DNA of 64,000 bases. It comes from Tetradesmus obliquus. Its lineage: Eukaryota; Chlorophyta; Chlorophyceae; Sphaeropleales; Scenedesmaceae. The position numbers and the translations under genes are program-made. The stretch covers positions 6,036,501-6,100,500 of the forward strand of contig CP126191.1 in assembly GCA_030272155.1 (NCBI GenBank). Direction: 5' to 3'. Below the pieces are notes generated by a model that was not told the DNA's origin, made no database searches, and saw nothing but the letters and a program-made list of their open reading frames with translations. Position 1 is the first letter of the stretch; every line of letters begins with the position of its first letter. Positions 22,780 to 35,800 of this stretch are shown in pieces.

Positions 22780-22992
22780 ATGGTAGATAATTCATTGTCA
22801 TCTGAGATGTCAAGCAGCTCCTTCAACAAGCTACTGCGTTTCAGCCCCCTCTTGCATGTCCTACTGCTGCTGAGCAGGCTGGCTGGTTCACGATGTCTTT
22901 GCTTCAGCGATACGCAGGATTGCCTGCCGGACTTTAAGACATTGCAAGCAGGTATGGGAAGCTATGGGAAGCGCAACAGTTTAAAGTTCTAG
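22780..22992 (+). CDS. Possible small secreted or membrane protein, divergent from the CAP gene
   Basis: A 70-residue frame from ATG 22780: about 20 polar residues, then a hydrophobic segment (LLHVLLLLSRLAGSRCL), then CFSDTQDCLPDFKTLQA with two cysteines. The start is 123 bp from the CAP start on the other strand, consistent with a shared promoter. A GTATGG near the end could be a donor, so the 3' end is uncertain. Family not recognised. Confidence 0.28.
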   Translation: MVDNSLSSEMSSSSFNKLLRFSPLLHVLLLLSRLAGSRCLCFSDTQDCLPDFKTLQAGMGSYGKRNSLKF

Positions 22993-23360
22993 ATGAACCG
23001 GAAAGCGCACCAGGGGTAGTCGTTGACACGTGCACGCTGCAGGGATAGCTGTAGACCGCTATGAAAAAGGCTGTCAAGCAGGTAGCAGAGGCAATAAAAA
23101 GTAAGTACTGCGTTGAATCACACATACGTTTTATAGCGGCGCTCGTTGTTAGCGTGGGTTTCTTCATCAAACCCTAGTTCATTCGATTTGAACGTGTTGT
23201 CCGACGATTCAACATATCAAGGATCTCCTGCTTCGATAGAAGTTTTCAATCACAGCTGCAACAGTTGATAGTTTTGAATCGCATGGTGAAACTCCCCTGG
23301 GTGCCTATGTCACACCTGGTGCCTGGACAGACAGGCAGGCAGAACCTGCCTGACGACACA

Positions 23361-23712
23361 TCATGACAGACGTGCAGGAAACCGGTTTCGAAGGGTGGGA
23401 AAACGCGTAGGGTCAGTCTCTGTCACCCATTGCATCAGGCTTCCTGCTGGCTTGAATTTGTCCACTGCTGTCCAACGATGGGCCACTTGCAACGACAGCC
23501 TGCACAAGCCAGTGAGCTCACTCTCGAGAGTCCCAAGAAAAGCCCTGTGTGCACTTGAACAAACGTATACTTCCTGCAACCTCAAGATGCATGAGTGGTG
23601 GAGGCAAACAGTCACTAGCGTGGGTTACCTCCGTGTCCGCCGGATATGGCAGTACTGTCAGCGGCAATGGCTGCAGCAGCAGCCCCACACGTTGCCAGCC
23701 AGGTGCATCCAC
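23361..23712 (-). CDS. Two phase-compatible exons of an unrecognised minus-strand gene
   Basis: A first block (about 23712-23629) reads VDAPGWQRVGLLLQPLP and on to PYPADTE before a GTAACC donor. A second (about 23569-23361) opens after TTGAGGTTGCAG and reads EVYVCSSAHRAF... to a stop, with segments WTAVDKFKPAGSLMQW and DPTRFPTLRNRF. Both are in phase 0 and have protein-like, non-repetitive composition. No start codon was found, so 5' exons would lie above 23712. No family recognised. Confidence 0.3.
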
Positions 23713-25242
23713 TAGCTGAACTAATAGTGACTACACCTGTAATGCAGCGGCGTTGGGTGTGAAGCAGAGATTGTGCAGAGACAAGTGTGATACTGCGCGT
23801 GCTGTGCACGTGCCATGTTGTGTGGATGTAACACAGGTTGCCACATGCAGGCTATGTTGCGTGCGCGGCACAGAAGAAACAGTGCTGTGGTCCAAGACAC
23901 TTACAGCACGAGACATTATTGTGGAGTTTGTGTGGCCCAACATCCTAAACTTGCAGCAGGGTGTTACGGACGTCGGTCAGCATGTGCAATAGGCGTCTGT
24001 GGCAGCGTGGTTAGTTTCGCTTCCAGCAGGAGCTCAGGAACTCCTGTCAACTGCTGGCAGCAGAGGAAGCTTCAAGTTTGACGTGTTGCACTGCCTTCCA
24101 CTTCATGTTTTTGATGAGTCCATGGTTGGCCAAACTATGCAGCCGGGCTGCTGCTCAAGTAACAGTTGTCTCTTCATGTGCATGTGGCTCACAGTACAGC
24201 GCTGCCTGCTGGCAGCAAACGATCGATCGCACAAGAGTGCTTGTTGGTGCCTGCAGCAAGTACTTCTGCAATGGTGCCTTCTTCACCCACTGGTTGGCAG
24301 GCAACAATGAATCAGCGAATCTTGCAGTGAGTTGTTGTCAATGGCTATGTGGAACTGCGCGCCAGTGAATTCAACACATCAGGTATGTAGACATCACCCA
24401 CATGCACATCACCATATGGGCGGCCTGCCTGCGTGGCTTTGAGATCCAGCCAATGTTGTTGAGGTTGTGCTGGCTGGTGGCCTGAAGGGCGAAGTAGGTG
24501 AGTGCAGTTCCTTCGAACGGGTGTGATTATGAAGGCTCTGGATTTGCTGCAACATCATGCTGTCAAAGCCTCAAAAGAAGGTGAACAATGATCACCACTG
24601 TGCACAGCTGTGCATGTGATGTGGTGCTCACTGTGGATCACTATGGGTTGGTGCCGTAGTGAGTCGGTCCTCAGGTCATATATCAACCGCTAAGAGTGTG
24701 TTATCATGATTATAGACACATGCTTGAGCTCCGTCGCGCCTCAAGCGGTCACGTTGCCGTCACGGCGTGAACGGTGCATTTGTGCTTTTGGCCGGGCTTG
24801 GAAATGGAACCCTGACTCATCACTGCGTACATGCGTTTCGGCGAAGCTCTTGGTCAGAAGAATTTATTTCATTTATCGCACTGACCAGCATCCTGTTTTT
24901 CAGTAAAGGCGCATTGCTTTTGGCGGGGCTGTACAGGCGCGACATTATAGCCCCCGCTGGGGCAGCTATGAACTGCCGCTTTTAGTAGAATAGCAATATG
25001 GCGGAGCCTGGACAGCTCGTGAGGTCCGTGAAGGCTGCTCACTGTGCAACAGCAGACTGTAATTTGCAGTTGTGTAGCTGCTCGACGGATGACACGCAAT
25101 GTTCCATTGGAAAAGCCAGATTTATTGTTGCAGTTTTCATTAATTCGCCGTCCTTGGTCACCTGACGCGTAACTACTTGGCAACTGAGCAATGTGGCGCA
25201 TGTTGCTGTCTCCTGTGCAGGGAGTCATCCCAGGGGCTCAGC
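23713..25242. other. Unassigned stretch upstream of the coiled-coil gene
   Basis: About 1.5 kb. Possible further exons of the minus-strand candidate ending at 23361 and the promoter of the coiled-coil gene. An AT-richer block at about 24850-25000 was examined as a possible U5 snRNA and rejected. Confidence 0.4.
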
Positions 25243-28200
25243 ATGCGACTTTCTGAGATGGGGGAGCTGGAGAAGAACCTTGTCAGCACTTTCAACCTGC
25301 CTTTCACGCTGACCACCTCCAAAAACTTCAGGTACAGCAGCAGCACTAATTGCCTCTGCTGTGGCTGCAGACTGCAGACAGCATGCAGAGTGTGCTTGCA
25401 TGCACAGCACGATTGAAGCCTCTACTTTTGGATAAGGCAGCAAGGTTTGTGTCTTGCTCGCTGCTGCGGACAGGAACCTGGAGCACCTGCTGCTGGCAGC
25501 ACAGCAGCAGCAGCTGCGCCAGCTAAGGAGGCTGCAGCAGGTGAGCAAACTGGGATGCACCGGTGCAACACCATGCAAATGACGCATCTGGAAAACAGTA
25601 CTCCGCAACCTCATTGATTTGCATGCTGAGCGCTGCGAGAGTCGCCGTTGAGTATGGTGCTACTTCTGCTGCTGCAGCTGAAGAAGCAAACAGAGATACA
25701 GGCAGCTCAGCAGGCAGCCTGGGAGGCGAAGGAGCAGGCAGAACAGCTGCGCAAAGAGATGAGGGAAATGGAGCTGGCAGAGGTAGGAGAACAGCAGGCA
25801 ACAGTCGCAGCGGCAGCGGCAGTGCAGCTGCCTTTGCAAAGCTCCTGTTACCTTGCAGCATCACAGTGGTGGGTGAGACAAACATAATCTAGTTTTAGAG
25901 CAATAGCAATGCACTGCCAACATGAATGTCAGTTTCCTGCAAGCTGATTAGTGCTGGTGTGCCCGCTGCGGTGCTGAGCAGGAGAGTGCCCGCAAGGCAG
26001 CTAAGGTTGCTGAGGCTGAGGCCAGACGCAAAGCAGCACAGCAGGCGGCAGAAAGGCAGGAGGAGGAGTACCGCAAGAGGCTGGAGGAGAAGCTCTCAAA
26101 GTCAAAGCCCCGCCTGGTGAGATGAACAGCAGCAGCAGCAGCAGCAGTAGCAGCAGCAGCGCCCGTAGGTCACTGTGTATGTTGCATGCTGCCTGGTTGC
26201 AGGAAGTGTCCTCAGCAAATCACCTCACACTCTTGAACTACATGTTGTTGCCTGCTGTCCACACCCTTTGCTGCACAATGGCTCAGCGGCATTAGAAGTG
26301 CATGGTCAAGCATCACTGTTACCCGTAGCTTATGTGTTGTGCCTGTTGTTCCGTTACCCTGTTGCTTGAGCAGGACACCGCGCTTCTGGAGTACGAGCGC
26401 CGTGTATCTGCTGCCAAGTCCGCTGCTCGCATGCAGCGCACCCAGGCGCGCAAGGAGCAGGTGCAGGAGGAGCGGCGCGCAGCAATTCTGGCGGCAGAGG
26501 CAGCAGCAGAGCGGCGCCTGCAGCAGAAGCACGAGGTACGCACGAAGCTAACAGCACATGCTACACTCTCGACATTAGCATATATAGGTCAATCTTTATC
26601 ATAGTGTTGCAGCAGCAGCGGCGGCAACTGGTCACTGCAGGCAGCTCAAAACCCAGGTGCAGTGCCCTGCATGCTGTGCCTGCTAACATTGGTGCTGGCC
26701 CATCGCACGTCCCCATGTGCTGGCCTTGCTCATGACAGCCTGCTTGCCCTTAACCACTGCAACCATTTGTGGGCGCTTCTGGCATGCTGCAGCTGCGCCT
26801 GCTGCAGGAGGCCATCAAGCGCGAGGAGGACTCGCTGGCTGAGGAGCATAGGCGCGAGATTCAGGCGCGGGCAGAGGCAGATGAGGCGGCGAAGGTCGCG
26901 TACTACGAAGCCAAGCAGCGCCTGCGCGAGCAGCGGCTGCAGCAGGTGCGGCGGGGGGCGCGTGTTGTGTTCCTGGACCTGCTCTTTGTGACTGCACCAA
27001 CTTGCCTTGTGGTAGGGCCAGTTGCTGCACGGCAGCTCTGCACCATCACTCTGTCGTAACTTGATGCTGGTTGGACGCAGCAGACGCATGCAGTCTTGGC
27101 CAAAACCTGTGGTCCTTTCCCATTGACGTTCAACCCTGGGGGCCTGTGCTCCACGTGTCCTGTGTTACTGCCTGCAGCGCCAGCAGGAGGCGGAGTCGCT
27201 GCGCACGTTGCGTGCTGAAGAGAGCCGTGCGCGGTTTGAGTACATCCGCAGCCGTGCAGATGCAGCCAATGAGCAGGACATGGTAAAGAGGGAAGAGCTG
27301 GAGAGGAGACTGCAGGTGCGCCAGCAACAGGCCTCAGCGCTGCTAGATGTATGCTCCTCTGGCCACTGCGGTGAGGTGCCTGCTGCTGCAAATCATCACA
27401 GGCAAAGGTGCTACAATGTCTTTGTTGCAGCAGCATTAAACCAAACATGCCCTGCTTTCAATATCCAGTGCTAGATCTGCTGCTGCCATCTGCTGGTCTA
27501 TGTGCTGTGGCTTGCAGGAGAAGCTGCGCCGTGCAGAGGCACTGGAATCTGAGCGCGAGGCCCTCACCAACCACCTGCGACGCACTCTGGAGCAGCAGGA
27601 CCTGCGGGTCAAGCAGGTGAGGAGGCCCAGCTGTGTGCACCCTTGAGCAGTGGCAGCTGCTGCATGGCCATTCTGGTGCAGTGAAACATTGGCATCAAAC
27701 CTACGATTCCTGCAAAGGGGAACTGGTGACTGTACTGCTGCTGACTGCTCTGCAACACACCCAGGTGTTTGACAGGATGGCAGCTACTGGCAAGCTGGAG
27801 CTGCCCACTGAGCTGCTCATCACGCTCAGTACGCTGGAGAACGTTGTCACCAGCCCCTACTTGACGGCAGAGCTCAGCCCGCGCGGCGGACTGGTCAGCC
27901 CACGTGGCGGACTGCTCAGCCCACGCGGGGCCACTTATACGACCAGCCCACAGTCGCTGCCGTGCAGCCCTGCGCTGGCCCAATTCCAGGGCAGCGGCGA
28001 CAGCATCGCAAGCAGTGGCTCGCAGCGTGCCTCCAGCCCTGGCAGGTCCATCAGCCCCAACAGGGTGAGCTGCACACTGCCGACAGGGAGAGCCACGAGC
28101 ACAACAACAGCATTTGGCGTGTCTGCATGTGCTGTTGGTAGCTGCTACGCCAGTTGACTACGTCCACAAAATGTGCTGCAAAGATGCATGCTGCCCACTC

Positions 28201-28925
28201 ACCGCGCTGCAGCCATGCTGCTGCTGTTTCACCCGTCCCACCTCCTTCACTGCCCTGCACTGGCTGCCTTCCTGCAACTGCTGCCCGCAGGCTGCTTCGC
28301 CTGTGCTAACGCCGCGCAGGCTGCTGCCTGACGTGCCACCCCCTGCTGGGCTGTCCCCGCGCGACGTGGCTGTGCTGCAGCGCCAGCAGGAGGCCGCCCT
28401 GCAGCGCGTGCTGGAGGAGGAGATCCTCAAGGAGATGAACCGCGAGAACATGCTGCAGGCGGTGAGTGGGCAGGGGCATAGGCGGTTGATGGAGATGCGT
28501 GAGACAGCGCAAGCTTGCAGGCCAGGGTGGCAAAAGCACCGTCATAGAGCTGTTGGGTCGCGTGCGTGTCTGTGGGCGAGGCGCGATACAGTGCACAATC
28601 AGCAAAGCAGCCTTGACAGGTTTTTAAATCCCTCTACATCCCTATGGCTCAGTAAGCAGATGGCTCTGCTTCTGGTTGCCTGTGAGGTGCATTGTCCGTG
28701 CCTTTGTCACGTACCTGCTGTGCTCTTTGATCCTCCTCATGTTGGCAACAGGTGGTTGAAGTTGAGGATCGCAAGCGCCTGATGCGCCAGTTTGCTGCTG
28801 AGCGCGAAGCGGCCAAGGCTCGCATCCTCCAGGTCGGCAACCAGCTGCTGACCCAGACCAAGCCATCCGCAGGTGGCGCCACCGCACACACCATGGGCTC
28901 TGCAGCAGGAGTAGGCAGCCCATAA
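25243..28925 (+). CDS. Coiled-coil protein, function unknown
   Basis: Eleven exons, all phase-compatible: 25243-25331, 25474-25540, 25678-25782, 25982-26116, 26374-26535, 26793-26945, 27178-27315, 27518-27616, 27765-28064, 28291-28461, 28752-28925; 530 residues. From about residue 30 to 330 it is almost continuous charged alpha helix (AERQEEEYRKRLEEKL, REEDSLAEEHRREIQARAEA, ESEREALTNHLRRTLEQQ). A Ser/Pro/Gly segment follows with SPRGG repeats (about residues 355-400), then a second helical block ending RKRLMRQFAAEREAAKAR. The N terminus reads MRLSEMGELEKNLVSTFNLPF. An upstream ATG-bearing exon is possible because an acceptor-like CCTGTGCAG lies at 25220. Helical proteins of this type are common in the cytoskeleton and cilia, but I recognise no named family. 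Confidence 0.78.
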
Positions 28926-29843
28926 ACAAAGCCAGGGTGAAGGGTGTGGCTGTTTTGGTGCGGCTTTGGCGCAAAACATGATCGTGCAAGCGAGCAACTG
29001 TGTGGTACAACACAGATGAGCCGTGTGGATATGTCCTGCTGGGTCTGCTGGGTGCATGTTCAGCATCATCCTCACTGTGGCGCATGCAATCCTGCTTGAA
29101 CTCTCTCAGGTTGTGTGGGAGCCTGAAATTTGTGCATCAGATCAGTCTGGGTGATCTTGCAGCGGTAATAACAAAGTCCTGAAAATATTTGTAACGGCAG
29201 AACGCAGTGAACAGTGTTCAATGCCTAGCATAAGCCATGCCACTTGCCTCAGGCTGTATGGTCACTGCCTTGGACCGTCCTTGAAGAAACAACGCCTTCT
29301 GGCTCAGCACTTCAGAAGCTACGCACTGCATGAAGCCGCACATTATTGTAAAGTTTTTTTAAGCACAGAAGAAGGGGCAAACGCACCTGTCTCTGGGCAC
29401 AGAGCCAGATGCTGTCCTGCTGCAGCAGGCAGCCTGACATGACGCAGTACACCCGTGTTCAACCTGGCACGTGTAGGCTGAGCACCTGCGCCGCAAACCT
29501 GGACTTACTGAAGAAAACATACGAGGCATAGCGTACTTGATTTGTGATCGCAAAACACCGTCTTCGGCGTCAGACGCCTGGCATACCCTTGTGGTGAGCC
29601 TCACGGTACGCTGACAAGTGCTGCACCAGCCGCTGTTCCTATGAACTGCCAACAGCGCACAGACCAATGTAAGGTTCACGAATACAACAGTGGTCCTTTG
29701 AATGAGTGTACTCAGGCCGATACTGTAAATGACCAAGAGCCGATTATGCAGCCACCGCTTCTTGTGTATAGTATGTGTATAGATCAACCCTTGGTTGAGG
29801 CTCGGTGTCGATAGGTGGCGGGCATCGCGCCTGGAGAGCTGCC
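28926..29843. other. Intergenic region between the coiled-coil and F-box genes
   Basis: Holds the 3' region of the coiled-coil gene, with TGTAA at 29190-29194, and the promoter of the F-box gene. No other gene is supported. Confidence 0.5.
29190..29194 (+). terminator. Possible polyadenylation signal TGTAA for the coiled-coil gene
   Basis: Lies 265 nt past the stop at 28925. The assignment rests on position and on the chlorophycean preference for TGTAA. Confidence 0.4.
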
Positions 29844-32800
29844 ATGGAAGCAGACACCGGGCTACAGCAGCTTGATGGCTGTGTTCGGGAAGGGTAAGTT
29901 TCTGCGTTGAGGTTGCTCAAAAGCTGGCGCGATAGAGCAGCAACGCTGCTGTGGTCTGCCCCTTCGCAGCAGTTTCGTTTGAGCTTGTGCTGCTTTCTGA
30001 AGTGGATGCTTCAAAGCGCAGTCTGTCGATGTAATATCCCGCTTTGTTGCCTTGCTCGCGCTTTCGCTGACATCTCATGCCGTGTGCCTGGTCTGATGTC
30101 CGCAGCTGGGCGAGCTTGCCACCCGAACTGCTACGGTGAGTGCAGATGATATTTCTGACGCTGGGAACAGTTTAAATCAGCCCAGGTGCTCGACAGCAGC
30201 CCGCCCTGGTCGGTGCCCAAAGGCAGAGCAGACTGAACACACAAGCAGGCACCACTTAGCCTGGATCAGCTGCAGCTTGAGCCTGGCTGCACCACCTTGA
30301 GACGGACACCTGCACGTTGTGTTACTATGCAGCAGCGCAGAATGGAACAGGGCCATCAGGTAGACAGCCTGCACAGCAATCAAACAGCTTGCCTGCACAG
30401 CGTTGACAGGTTGCACTGCTGTTTGCTGCAGGCCATGGTAGCAGGCACAGCGACTATGCATACATGTATGCACCCACCACGCCATGCTGCTGTTGTTTGC
30501 AGGCGTGTGGTCCACCAGCTGTTGACAGACTGGCACTATGTGGAGCCAGCAAAGCCAGTCAACAGCCTGCTGCCTGTGCGCAGCACATGCAGGGCGTGGC
30601 GAGCAGTGGTGGATGCAGACATCCACCACGTGGCTCTTACAGTGCCATCTGTCGCACCAGCATACCTGGGGACACATTTTCCTCATGCGACAAGCTTGGA
30701 TCTGTCTCGCTACCAGCGCAGCTGTTCGGACATCTTCCCTGTCATGCAGCAGTTGAACCTCAGGTGCGCCAGCAGTGGAGAGAGTATGCGATGGTGATTG
30801 CTGGGATCACAACAGCAGCAGCAGCAGGCTGGCATAGTATACAGCCCTGCAAGCAATAAGGGGCTTCAGCATTAGAGAAACTACGGGGTGGCGAGTGCTC
30901 TGCAAAACAGCAGCAGCAGCAGCCTCCTTGCAGGACACACAGTCCTGCAGGCAATAAGGTTCGCTAGCAAGGGTGACCATTTCAGTTTCTGAATGCTATG
31001 AATTTCAGCAGCAGCAGCAGCAATAGGCTTGCACAATACATCATCCTGCAATCAGTCAGGACAGGCGGCTCATTCAGCACAGCTGTGCCGTGCATTCTAC
31101 TCAGGCCAGTGCTATAATTGTTATGCTGCGTTGCCATTGTCCATGCCATAAGCCATGTTGGTTGCTTCTGCTGCCTTTGCTGATGCTGTTCTGCAGGTCA
31201 CTGGTGCTTGCAGACCCCTGGGATTCGCCGGGGCATTTGCCAGTGCAGTTCCTCACGCAGCTGACTCACCTCAGCTTCTTGGCTGAGGGCCTGCTGGTGC
31301 CGCGTCTGGCAGCGCAGTTCTGTGACGCACTCAGCAAGCTGCCGCTGCTGCACACGCTTGCGCTCAGCAGGCTGCAGCTGTCTGCACAAGGGGCACAGCT
31401 GCTTGGCCAGACACTGATGGAGCTGCCTCGTTTGTCGCAGCTGGCACTGTCGGGTGGTGCAGCGCCAGTCGGTGCAGCGGAGCTGTATGTGCTGCTGAAT
31501 GGTGAGTACTTCTGGTTGGGGTTAACAAAATGGACTCCAGCCAGCTGCTGCAAGGCTGTGTTTTAGAGTAATGCAGCATCGCGTATTTGCAGGTGTGCTT
31601 CAGCATGCAGACAGCCGTTGTGCAGGGGTCTGCCAGCTTATGGTGATTAGTTGATGACTGCTGCTGCATAGCTGTTGTATGGTGGTCTCCGCTGCTTGCA
31701 GGCAGCTGCAGAAGTAGGCCGCAGGAAATTAGGCCTTAGGTATGTGAAGCGCGTCCCTACACATTATGCTGCTGTACCCCCTGCTCTTTCTGCTCATGTA
31801 ATACATTTCGTGCATCGTTGCAGTGGAGTTGCCTGGGCTGCGTGCGCTGGAGCTGACGCGCCTGGGTGTGCGCATGCTGCCGCTGAGCCTGACCCGCCTG
31901 GCTGGCCTGACGCGGCTCACCTTCAGTGGCGAGATGCTGCGCAACGTGCAGCTGCGCGACGAGCTGCGGCAGCTGAGCAACCTGCAGGTGCTGGACATAT
32001 CAGCCAACCTGGCAGAGCAGCTGCCGGTGGGCGTGCTGGAGCTGTCCGGGCTGCGCGAGCTGCATGCAGGTGGGTGCGCTTGAAATTACGGGCACTGCTG
32101 TGGGTGCTACCATTGTAGAAGGTGACACTGCAGCTTGCATTTATAAGCTTCATCATATGCGTCTGTTGCTGAAGGAGAGCCAGCTGACTGAAGCTGGGCA
32201 GGTTTTGTACACAGTTTGTCTGTGCACGTGTCAGCAATGCTGTGCTGTGCCACGCTTGCTGCCTGTCTGCAGGCATGAACCGGCTGGGCGTGCACATGCA
32301 CAGCTTCAGGCGGCTGGAGGAGCTGCAGGTGCTGGTGCTGGCCAGCAACAAGCTGGTGGGCGTGCACCCCAGCCTGTGGTGCCTCAACAGCCTGGTGCGG
32401 CTGGACTTGGGCCACAACAACCTCACGGAGCTGCCAGGCGATGTCAGCCAGCTCACCGGGCTCACGGTGAGGCGCGAGGACAGCAGCACGGCTGCCCCAT
32501 TGTTGCCACACAGTTGAGCAGCAGCCAGTGATGCATCCTGTGGCACTCGTTGGTTTGGCAACCAGGCAGCATTTCTCGACGACAGCAAACCGCTACCTTG
32601 CAGAGCTCCTGATTGCTGTGTTGCTGCTGTTGTGTGCAGTTCTTGAGCGTGTGCCACAACTTCCTCACGGCGCTGCCGTTGGGGTTGAGCTGCTTGACCG
32701 CGCTGGAGGAGCTGGACGTGTCGCTCAACACAGACATGCGGGAGCTGCCGATGGGCCTGGGCCAGCTGGCTGCCCTGACACGCCTGACAGCCAGCCACAT

Positions 32801-35800
32801 GCGGCTCAAGCAGCTGCCAGTGGATGTGGGAGGCCTGGTGTCGCTGGTGCACCTGGATGTGTCGCACAATAGCTTGCACCACTTGTCAGCTGCGCTGTCG
32901 TGCCTGACGGGGCTCACGCACCTGGAGGCCAGCGACAACAAGCTGCACCAGAGCGCAGCTGTGCCCGAGGAGCTGGCCAGCCTCACAGCGCTGCAGGTGA
33001 GTGCAAGCACAGCAGCGTGCAGCGGCTGCCTGGGTTGCTGCTTGATGTCATGGCGTTCTTCATTGTGCTGCGCTGCTGCAGCACCCAGCCTATGCGCTTT
33101 CTCACGCAGTATTGCCATACTGCTGCCCCTCTCCTACTGACGTGTCTGTGATGTCCTTCCTGCCTGTTGCTCTGGCCTGCTGCCAGGTGCTGCGCCTGGC
33201 ACGCAACCGGCTGCAGTCGCTGCCTGAGGCGCTCGGCTGCTACCAGGCGCTGCGGCTGCTGGATTGCAGCGGCAACCGCCTCACCAGCGTTCCGCGTGTG
33301 GTGGGGCGCTGCACTGCGCTGCAGCAGCTGCTAATGGCCAGCAACCGGCTGCGGGGGCTCACCAGCGGCATCGGCAACTTGGTGCGGCTGCAGGTGCTGG
33401 ACCTGAGCCACAACCAGTACAGGCACCTGCCGACCATGACGGGTGACCTGACACAGCTGCAGGTGGGGTTGAATGGGTGCAAAGTTGCAGCTGCGTTGAG
33501 GATGCTCGCACTCGCCTTCAGCAGAAGGTGAATTGCATGTCTTCTGTGTGATGTCATGCCATGTTTGCTGATGCTGGTATGCTGCTTGTTGCACCGGAAG
33601 CGACTTGTACCACTGCATATGTTCTTGCTCTCACCTGTGCTGCCGCTGCCCTGTGGTGGCGCCTGCCCCTGCAGTGCCTGCTGCTGGAGGACAACCAGCT
33701 GGAGGACCTGCCCAGCAGCTGCAGCGCGCTGGTCAAACTCTCGCAGCTTACGCTCAACTGCAACAGGCTGCACGTGCTGCCGCCAGCCATCAGCCGCATG
33801 AGCGGCCTGCTGTGCCTCACGCTGAGGGACAACCCGCTGCTGGGGCGCGATGTGGTGCTGCTGCAGCTGCAGCGGCAGCTGCCTGCGCTGACAGTGGACG
33901 ACATGGTGCCTCTGCAAGGCCAGGGCAGCAGCGGCGGCCAGCAGCAGCAGCTTGGCAGTGCCAGGCCGGCAGTTGGCAGCAGCGCTGGCGTGCTTGGTGA
34001 GCCAGGGATGCAGCAGCCCTGGGCCAGTTTGCCGGGCGCTGGCGCTGCGCCGTCTGTCAGCTTGACCGCGCTGACAGAGGCGGCAGCTGCGCTGGCGGCA
34101 GCAGCAGCAGTTCCAGGAGCTGCGCAGCAGGCGCCACAAGCAGCATTGTTGCCAGGAGCAGCCGCTGCCGCGGCTGGCGGCATGCAGCCAGCTGCGCCGT
34201 CTGCCCTGCTGGGTGCTGCACGGCCATCCTGGGTGAGAGGTGCTCCTGGTGCCTGCAGCCTGGTGCAGATGCTGCAGCAGATTGTGGAGAGTGCTGTGCA
34301 GGAGCATCCGCAGTCGGGGCCCTTTGCCAGGTTGCCTGGCATGCAGCAGCAGGGCCTGGACGATGCAGTGCTGGCGGCTGCTGCAGGCCCGTTGTTGCGC
34401 CTTGGAAGCAACCCTCTGCCAGAGCAGCAGCCTTTTTCTTCAGCAGGACTGCAGGCATTGGCAGCAGCAGCGGCTGCAGCAGCTCCTGCAGCTGCTGCTG
34501 GCAGCAGCTCTGCAGCAGCTGCAGCAGGTGCAGGACCAAGTAGCAGCGGCACCAGCGCAAAGCCAGATCAGCTGCACGGCAGTGTGCGTGGCGCCACAGC
34601 GAATGCAGGCACGCCGTGCCCATGGCAGCGGCTGCTGGTGGCGCCTCCGCACGCCACTTTCCCATCACTGCAGCAGGCTCAGGCTCTGGCAACGGCGACA
34701 GCTGCAGGAGGGCAAGGGTGTGCTAGTCTAGGGGCGGTGAGCATTGGCCAGCAGCTGCACCGGCAGCCCCCCGGGTTCGATCTCGAGCAGGAATTGTTAC
34801 ATCTCCAGCAGCAAGCGCAGGAAGCAGCGCCTGCAGCTCCCACAGGTGTGCAGGGAAGCAGCAGCAGCACCGGCCAGGCAGCACCTGGCCAAGCTAGCGA
34901 GCCACAGTCGCAGCAGCAGCAGCAGCAGCAGCAGCCCATTCCTTGTGAACGACAGCCTGATGAGGAAGACAGCAGCGAGGAAGGGGCTTCGCTTGCACGC
35001 AGCAGCAGCCACATGGGTTCTCTTGATGGCGGCTACCTGTCTTCCCTTGACGGCGGCAATGGAAGCAATGGCGGCGCTGGGGCCGCAGGGCCTGCTGCTG
35101 CTGCTGCCGCCGCCACTGCAGCGGCTGCCACAGGGCTCTCTGCGCTGAGCCTGCAGAGTGCCAACAGCATCGGCAACAGCAGCGGCTTCAGGGTCAAGTC
35201 CTACCTGGAGGCTGCCAGCAGCAGCAACAACAGCAGCGCAGGCGGTGCAGCAGGCGGCTCAGCTGGGTTCAGCAGGCAGGGCAGCATGGGCCTGGCCAGG
35301 GCTTCTGAGCCTGGCGGTTACACGCAGCAGCAGCTGAGGGCTGAGGGGCCGTTTGCGGTCGCAGCCAGCATGCATGCAAGCAGCCAAGGAGCGAGCAGCT
35401 CCGCTGCTGCAGCGGCAGCTGGTGCGGCTTGCGCAGACAACGATGATGACTGCAGCGCTGCTGGCCTTGACAGCGGCAGCGAGGACAGTGGCTCTGAAGT
35501 GCTGGTGCGGCTGGGCACGCCGCAGAACAGCCACCCCCAGGCATCATTTGCATACCTGCAGCACAGGGATGGGATGCAGCCTGGCGCTACATCCGCTGCT
35601 GCGGCCAGCACTGGTGCACATGGCTTGGAGCAGGTGCCTGCTGGCGTGGCGGCAGGGCTGGGGGTGCTCGGCACATCTGGCTTGCCAGCTGGCCTGAGCT
35701 CTGCTGCAGCGTCTGAGGGCGGTGATGCGGATGCTGACAGCTGCACAACAAATGGTGATGAAGGTGAGGCCAGCGCAGCAGCTGCACCTGCAGTTGGTGC

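Noticed and set aside
24850-24965. Possible U5 snRNA: minus strand contains CGCCTTTACTG, similar to the U5 loop
   Set aside because: The loop lacks one T, no flanking stem pairs, and no Sm site follows. Similarity is limited to about ten bases.
26610-26653. Candidate extra exon in the coiled-coil gene (CAGCAGCGGCGGCAACTG...)
   Set aside because: Its length would leave the next exon out of phase, while skipping it joins 26535 to 26793 in phase with continuous helix.
33240-34552. Minus-strand frames opposite the F-box/LRR gene
   Set aside because: Low-complexity antisense of a supported leucine-rich-repeat and Ala/Gln-rich exon.
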